Part shown: positions 24,732 through 28,691 of the stretch, one piece after another
How positions within the stretch are numbered: position 1 is the stretch's first letter
How the letters are laid out: every line of letters starts with the position of its first letter
NCBI GenBank assembly: GCA_001775255.1
Contig: MFCJ01000062.1
Coordinates: 1-28,691, forward strand
Direction of reading: 5' to 3'
From: Candidatus Dadabacteria bacterium RIFCSPHIGHO2_12_FULL_53_21
GTDB taxonomy: Bacteria > Desulfobacterota_D > UBA1144 > Nemesobacterales > UBA2774
Length of the DNA: 28,691 nt
Translations under genes and position numbers: made by a program
Notes under the pieces: generated by a model
Database searches by the model: none
The model's input: the letters and a program-made list of their open reading frames with translations, nothing else
Told to the model about the DNA's origin: nothing

Positions 24732-24759
24732 ATTATACCCATGCCTGGGAAAACAACAA
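24732..24759 (-). promoter_or_regulatory. tRNA-Pro promoter
   Basis: On the minus strand -35 TTGTTG (24754-24759), 16-bp spacer, and perfect -10 TATAAT (24732-24737). Transcription would start near 24725, about eight bases before the mature tRNA. Confidence 0.6.
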
Positions 24760-24779
24760 GGCACATTCATAAGGCCTTG
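24757..24779 (-). terminator. possible terminator after the CMD-family gene
   Basis: CAAGGC and GCCTTG form a 6-bp stem around an 11-base loop, followed by TTGTTTT on the minus strand. It overlaps the -35 of the tRNA-Pro promoter, which would separate the two transcripts tightly. The stem is short. Confidence 0.35.
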
Positions 24780-24825
24780 GGGTTTATACTTATTCGAGTT
24801 AAGCGCTCCGCCGTCAGAGCAGTTG

Positions 24826-25125
24826 TTACCCCAGATACTTATCGTAAACGTCCTTCGCCCAGAAAATTTCGGTCCCCGCGGAAAGTAGGGCCGTCTCCAT
24901 TATCGTTTCGCTTATCTCCTGCTTGGTGATGCCGAGCGAGAGCGCCTTCTTTATCCGGGACTCCGTGCAGTGGGGGCACCTTCCGTGCACAGCCACCGAT
25001 ACAGCTATCAGGGCCTTGGTCTTCTTGTCGAGCACGGTCTCCCCTTCTACCGCGTTATAGAAGCTCCACCACCCCTCGGCCATCTTGGGGGCGTTCTTCT
25101 CGAACCATCTCTTCTCGTCAGCCAT
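24826..25125 (-). CDS. carboxymuconolactone decarboxylase (CMD/AhpD-like) family protein
   Basis: A 99-residue CMD-fold protein. The CxxC pair is GRCPHC (Cys50, Cys53), followed by TESRIKKALSLGITKQEISE, the usual helix of AhpD-like proteins. AhpD uses such a pair as a peroxidase-linked disulfide reductase; true carboxymuconolactone decarboxylases lack it, so a thiol redox role is likelier. GGAGGA lies upstream of the chosen ATG. It follows msrA by 69 bp on the same strand, consistent with an oxidative-stress pair. Confidence 0.9.
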   Translation of the reverse strand: MADEKRWFEKNAPKMAEGWWSFYNAVEGETVLDKKTKALIAVSVAVHGRCPHCTESRIKKALSLGITKQEISETIMETALLSAGTEIFWAKDVYDKYLG

Positions 25126-25194
25126 TTCGCAAATCCTCCTTCGTGTGATTGCGCTTTCTTCGTACTTTGCCCGGAACGGGCGGATGGCATAAAT

Positions 25195-25737
25195 TTATTT
25201 CATATTTTTCATATACTGTATATACCTCTCCCTGCCGGAGCCGACCTTGTAGTGTGAGTAACCGATGGGGTTTTTCTCATAATATTTTTGATGGTATTCC
25301 TCGGCGGGGTAGAATTCCATAGCCGGCCTGATCTCCGTCACGATAGGGGTCTTATACCTCCCCGACTCCCCGAGCTTCCTCTTCGACTCCTCGGCCGTCT
25401 TCCTCTGCCCCTCGTTATGATAAAAGATAGCGGTCTTGTAGTGCCTTCCCCTGTCGACGAACTGCCCGCCGTCGTCGGTCGGGTCGACGTTCAGCCAGAA
25501 CACGTCGAGGAGGCTCTCGAACGAGACCCGCTCCGGGTCGTAGGTCACCTCAATCGATTCCAGGTGTTCCGTCATGCCGTAGCAAACCTCGTGGTAATTG
25601 GGGTTTTTCTCCTTCCCGCCCGTATATCCGACCGTAGTGGATATAACACCCTCAAAATTGTCGAAAGGCGGCTGCATGCACCAGAAGCAGCCCCCCGAAA
25701 AGGTGGCCTTCTCGTATTTCTTATCGGTCATTTCCAT
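25195..25737 (-). CDS. msrA: peptide-methionine (S)-S-oxide reductase
   Basis: A 180-residue MsrA that repairs S-methionine sulfoxide in proteins using thioredoxin. The catalytic motif is GCFWC (Cys17 attacks; Cys20 also present). GYTGGKEKNPNYHEVCYGMT and FWLNVDPTDDGGQFVDRGRH are family signatures. The C-terminal segment KVGSGRERYIQYMKNMK has no cysteine, so the resolving Cys of the E. coli type is absent and Cys20 or Cys52 (EVCYG) would have to serve. There is no signal peptide, so it acts in the cytoplasm. GGAGA lies eight bases before the ATG. No msrB is in the window. Confidence 0.96.
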   Translation of the reverse strand: MEMTDKKYEKATFSGGCFWCMQPPFDNFEGVISTTVGYTGGKEKNPNYHEVCYGMTEHLESIEVTYDPERVSFESLLDVFWLNVDPTDDGGQFVDRGRHYKTAIFYHNEGQRKTAEESKRKLGESGRYKTPIVTEIRPAMEFYPAEEYHQKYYEKNPIGYSHYKVGSGRERYIQYMKNMK

Positions 25738-25891
25738 AGTATTCGTCTCCGTGAAAAACTGACGGTCTGTATGTAAAAAAGTATACGCTCAATGAAGCGG
25801 GTAAAAAAGCTATGCCTGGCATTTACTTTATACGCTGAGACCGGAGGAAGGGATTCAGGATATTTTCATATAGAAATAAATAAGGACCGGA

Positions 25892-26317
25892 TCAGGAGCC
25901 GACGGGGCTTGTAAGAGACTTTCCCGCACGGTTGAGGTCTTTTATAAGCAGGTAAACGATCGGAATCCCGAGAGCCAGCTTTGCGAGAGACCATGCGAGC
26001 GGCTTTCCGAAAGAAGCGAAATTCCCGCTCAGAAACACAGATGATAGTTGAATGCCCTTATTATGAAGGCTTAACAGCGTAAGCAGGGAGACGGCGATGA
26101 GATAAAGCCACGATACCAGGGCGAGGTAACTCCCCCACCTCCTGCCCGTCAAGAGCAGGCCCCCTCCCGCAGTCCCGCATACGCCCCTGAACACGATCGC
26201 GTTCACGACTATGAACACCGCTCCCGGCGGAAGGCCCCCTAATTTCCACAGCAGGTAGATTCCGGCGAGACCGGGGAGTGCGGCGAGCAGGGTAATCAAG
26301 CCGATTATCTTCTTCAC
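25892..26317 (-). CDS. small four-helix membrane protein, unknown function
   Basis: A 141-residue membrane protein starting with GTG. Hydrophobic segments lie at about 4-23, 33-57, 63-86 and 106-126. Residues 44-60 (RGVCGTAGGGLLLTGRRWG) form a glycine-rich turn reminiscent of small DoxX-like or tetraspan proteins, but no family is certain. The ribosome binding site AAGGGG overlaps the stop codon of the tricorn-like gene seven bases upstream, so the two are very likely translationally coupled. It may anchor or regulate that peptidase, which is inference from position. Confidence 0.75.
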   Translation of the reverse strand: MKKIIGLITLLAALPGLAGIYLLWKLGGLPPGAVFIVVNAIVFRGVCGTAGGGLLLTGRRWGSYLALVSWLYLIAVSLLTLLSLHNKGIQLSSVFLSGNFASFGKPLAWSLAKLALGIPIVYLLIKDLNRAGKSLTSPVGS

Positions 26318-26324
26318 GGTCCCC

Positions 26325-28691
26325 TTATCCCGCCCCTGACCTGTCCTCGTACTTGGGACGCTCGGGCTTTATGGGAGGGTTCTTTTTTAGCAGATCTGTA
26401 ATTACCTCTATAGCCTTGTCGAGCTGGGGGTCTTTTGAATCATTGATATTAGGCGGCAGGTCCTCGACCTTGTGATCCGGGTCGACTCCGTACCCCTCGA
26501 CCTCCCACTTCCCGTGGGAGTTCCAGAAGGCATACCCCGGCGCAGTGATGAACCCGCCGTCTATGAGACCCGGGTTCCCGCTTATGCCTATCAGCCCGCC
26601 GAGTGTCCTCGTCCCGACGAGCGGACCGAGCCCGTTCTTTCTGAAGTAATAGGGGAAGGCGTCCCCTCCGGAGCCCGACCATCCGTTTATCATCATCACC
26701 TTGGGCCCGTTATTCGAAACCTCCGGGGTTTTCGAATCCTTAAAATCGCGCACCGCCCAGTAATTGAGAAGAGGCCTGTTTAGAAGCTCTATAAAGCGGT
26801 CGGGCACCTGCCCCCCTCCGTTGAACCTCTCGTCTATTATCATCCCCTCCTTCTCCGTCTGAGGGGCGAACTGGCGCACGAGCTCGTTCTGGCCCAAATA
26901 ACCGGTGTCCGGGACGTAGACATATCCTACCTTCCCGCCCGTGGCAATATCCACCTTCTTCTTATTCTCCGCGATGCGGTCGAGATATCTGAGCTTCTGC
27001 TCATCGCCCCTCGATATGACCTTTACAGTAAACTCCCTCGCGTTTTTCATATCGGGCGTGGAGCTCACCGTAAGGGTCACGGGACTCCCGTTCAATCCCT
27101 GAAACGCCTCCCAGGGGTCCTGTGCGGGATCGAGGGCTTTACCGTTCACGGCCAGTATATAGTCCCCTTCCCCGGCCTTAATTCCCGGCTCCGCGAGAGG
27201 GGAATATATATCTGCGTTGAATTCACCGCCGCTGTAAATCTTCTTTATACGGTACGCCTTGTTCTTTTTGTCGAGCTCGAAATCTATGCCCAGGAGACCG
27301 ACCGGCACAGTCTCGGCTTCCTCCATGTCGCCGCCGCCCACATAGGTATGAGAGGAGTTCAGCTCGCCCACCATCTCGCTTATCACATAATTGAGATCCT
27401 CCCTGTCTACGACGAACGGCAGGAGCCTCCGGTACCTTTCCTTTACGGCCTGCCAGTCAACCCCGTGCATACCGGGGTCGTAGAAAAAGTCCCTCTCTAT
27501 GCGCCAGGCGTCGTTGAATATCTGTGCCCATTCCTCCCTCGGGTCGATAAATGCCTTCATTCCGCCGAGATCGATCCTTCCGTCACCCGGATTCTTCCCC
27601 TCCGAGACGTCGATAATGCCGTAGGTATCGCCCGAGCGGTAGAGCGCTTTCGCGCCGTTAGACGATAGCGCGTAATCGCTTATACCGGTTATTACGGTCT
27701 TTTCCTTCCTGTCCCCCAGGTCGAAGAACTGGAGTGTGCCGTTAGGCGGGTCCTCTGCGCTTCCCGCGGGAGGGAACCTCAGATAGACGATCCTGCCTTT
27801 TGCGGCATTAAGAGGCCCGAAGTTCCCCGCATTCACCGGTATCTTGACCGCTCTCTCTTCTATGCCGTCGAAGTCTATAACGACTCCGCCCTCCTTGCCC
27901 GCGTTTTCCTTTTGCGTGTCTTTCGCCGGGGAGTATTCCTCGTCGTTCCGGGGGGCGAGGGGGGACGCGGTGTCTTTTCTCAGGGTGAGGGCATAGACCT
28001 GGGTCGAGTTCGGATATACCCACGTATCGTCCATGTCGCCGTAAACGGGTGAGAAGCCGCGGTCGGAATAGAAATAGAGGTATTTCCCCTCGGGGTCGAA
28101 TACAGGGCCGTTGTCGTTATAAAAATCGGTCGTGACCCTGCGGGTGACGCCGCTCTTCGAATCGTATATAAATATGGATTTCAGATTATTCGGGGTGTTC
28201 TTGGAGTATGCGAGCCACCTGCTGTCGGGCGACCACGAATAAGAGCCGATGTTCTCGTATCCGTCCCTATCCACTTCCTTAGGGTTCTTTTCACCCGTGT
28301 CCACTATATAGAGCCTTCCGGTCTTGTCGCTGAACGCAAGCTTCCTGCTGTCAGGCGACCACACAGGGTGATAGCGGTAGACCTTTCCGTCATTCGTTAT
28401 CCTCTCCTCCTGTCCCTCGCCGTTACTGAGCCTCATGTAAAGCTCGTACTCGCCCGTCCTGTCGGAGAGATATGCGACGTACTTTCCGTCGGGCGACCAC
28501 GCGGGGAAGCGCTCCGCTATGCCGGATGTATTTGTAAGGTTGCGGACACCTCCCTCCCCGGCGGGGACTGTCAGCACCTCGCCGCGGGCCTCGAAGAGGG
28601 CCCTCTTCCCGTTAGGGGAAATAGACATATCCGAGATATTCTCCGCGAGGTCCTTTTGCCGCGGACGCGCTTCGGGCAGGTCATACGGGAC
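26325..28691 (-). CDS. tricorn-like S41 family peptidase (5' end beyond window)
   Basis: At least 788 residues; the frame stays open to the window edge, 21 codons above the first ATG, so the N-terminus is missing. The visible part starts in a WD40-like beta propeller with PD40 repeats (AWSPDGKYVAYLSDR, VWSPDSRKLAFSD, SWSPDSRWLAYSK, FDPEGKYLYFYSDR). A helical C1 domain (RIERDFFYDPGMHGVDW), NSSHTYVGGGD with the catalytic His, a PDZ domain (GIKAGEGDYILAVNGKAL) and the S41 core follow. The nucleophile is in WSGSGGDAFPYYFR, and EGYGVDPD supplies the acid. Archaeal tricorn degrades peptides made by the proteasome; bacterial homologues are often exported. The missing end hides any signal peptide. 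Confidence 0.93.
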   Translation of the reverse strand, partial: VPYDLPEARPRQKDLAENISDMSISPNGKRALFEARGEVLTVPAGEGGVRNLTNTSGIAERFPAWSPDGKYVAYLSDRTGEYELYMRLSNGEGQEERITNDGKVYRYHPVWSPDSRKLAFSDKTGRLYIVDTGEKNPKEVDRDGYENIGSYSWSPDSRWLAYSKNTPNNLKSIFIYDSKSGVTRRVTTDFYNDNGPVFDPEGKYLYFYSDRGFSPVYGDMDDTWVYPNSTQVYALTLRKDTASPLAPRNDEEYSPAKDTQKENAGKEGGVVIDFDGIEERAVKIPVNAGNFGPLNAAKGRIVYLRFPPAGSAEDPPNGTLQFFDLGDRKEKTVITGISDYALSSNGAKALYRSGDTYGIIDVSEGKNPGDGRIDLGGMKAFIDPREEWAQIFNDAWRIERDFFYDPGMHGVDWQAVKERYRRLLPFVVDREDLNYVISEMVGELNSSHTYVGGGDMEEAETVPVGLLGIDFELDKKNKAYRIKKIYSGGEFNADIYSPLAEPGIKAGEGDYILAVNGKALDPAQDPWEAFQGLNGSPVTLTVSSTPDMKNAREFTVKVISRGDEQKLRYLDRIAENKKKVDIATGGKVGYVYVPDTGYLGQNELVRQFAPQTEKEGMIIDERFNGGGQVPDRFIELLNRPLLNYWAVRDFKDSKTPEVSNNGPKVMMINGWSGSGGDAFPYYFRKNGLGPLVGTRTLGGLIGISGNPGLIDGGFITAPGYAFWNSHGKWEVEGYGVDPDHKVEDLPPNINDSKDPQLDKAIEVITDLLKKNPPIKPERPKYEDRSGAG

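Noticed and set aside
25780..25808. msrA promoter (TATACT with TTTTTT 17 bp upstream)
   Set aside because: The -10 is good, but the -35 matches consensus only at two positions, so it was not listed as a feature.

Overview
The window looks like chromosomal DNA of an environmental Gram-negative bacterium. It encodes a TonB-dependent receptor, a TolC-type outer-membrane factor, lipoproteins and a protein with an IPTLxxWG-CTERM exosortase signal. The mix of IPTL-CTERM sorting, adenosylcobalamin-dependent ribonucleotide reductase, RtcB, PPK2 and tricorn-like protease fits little-cultured lineages such as candidate Dadabacteria or deltaproteobacterial relatives. That placement is inference; no rRNA or other phylogenetic marker is present. 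There is no CRISPR array, insertion sequence or phage gene. Most genes are on the minus strand.

Layout, left to right. 1-955: 5' end of a tRNA-Arg (minus, cut by the edge), an AT-rich stretch, and a small cysteine-rich membrane protein with its own promoter. 956-1959: an IPTL-CTERM surface protein and two copies of a short interspersed repeat. 1960-7843: a TonB-dependent receptor and two tandem paralogous PQQ-type sugar dehydrogenase/cytochrome c fusions, both membrane anchored. 8003-9807: a PilZ c-di-GMP receptor, then an overlapping PPK2-Nudix pair. 10214-13097: a very acidic repeat-containing exported protein, class II ribonucleotide reductase (NrdJ), and an MTH1187-family thiamine-binding protein. 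13194-17083: rtcB, hpf and phaC. 17332-24322: a lipoprotein, then a DUF302-TolC-adaptor-RND efflux operon. 24641-28691: tRNA-Pro(TGG), a CxxC carboxymuconolactone-decarboxylase-family protein, MsrA, a small membrane protein, and a tricorn-like S41 peptidase that runs off the right edge.

How the genes may work together. The dehydrogenase pair is predicted to oxidise a sugar or alcohol outside the cytoplasm and pass electrons to its own heme; the neighbouring receptor could import PQQ or another nutrient. PPK2 with Nudix, PHA synthase, HPF-RtcB and MsrA/CMD suggest storage, dormancy and stress survival. The DUF302-efflux operon appears to be one transcription unit, with a perfect palindrome over its predicted -35. 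No single locus is demonstrably a new system. The best candidates for follow-up are the twin dehydrogenase/receptor locus, with its sharply bounded 92%-identical patch, the hpf-rtcB pair, the ppk2-nudix pair, and the DUF302-RND operon.
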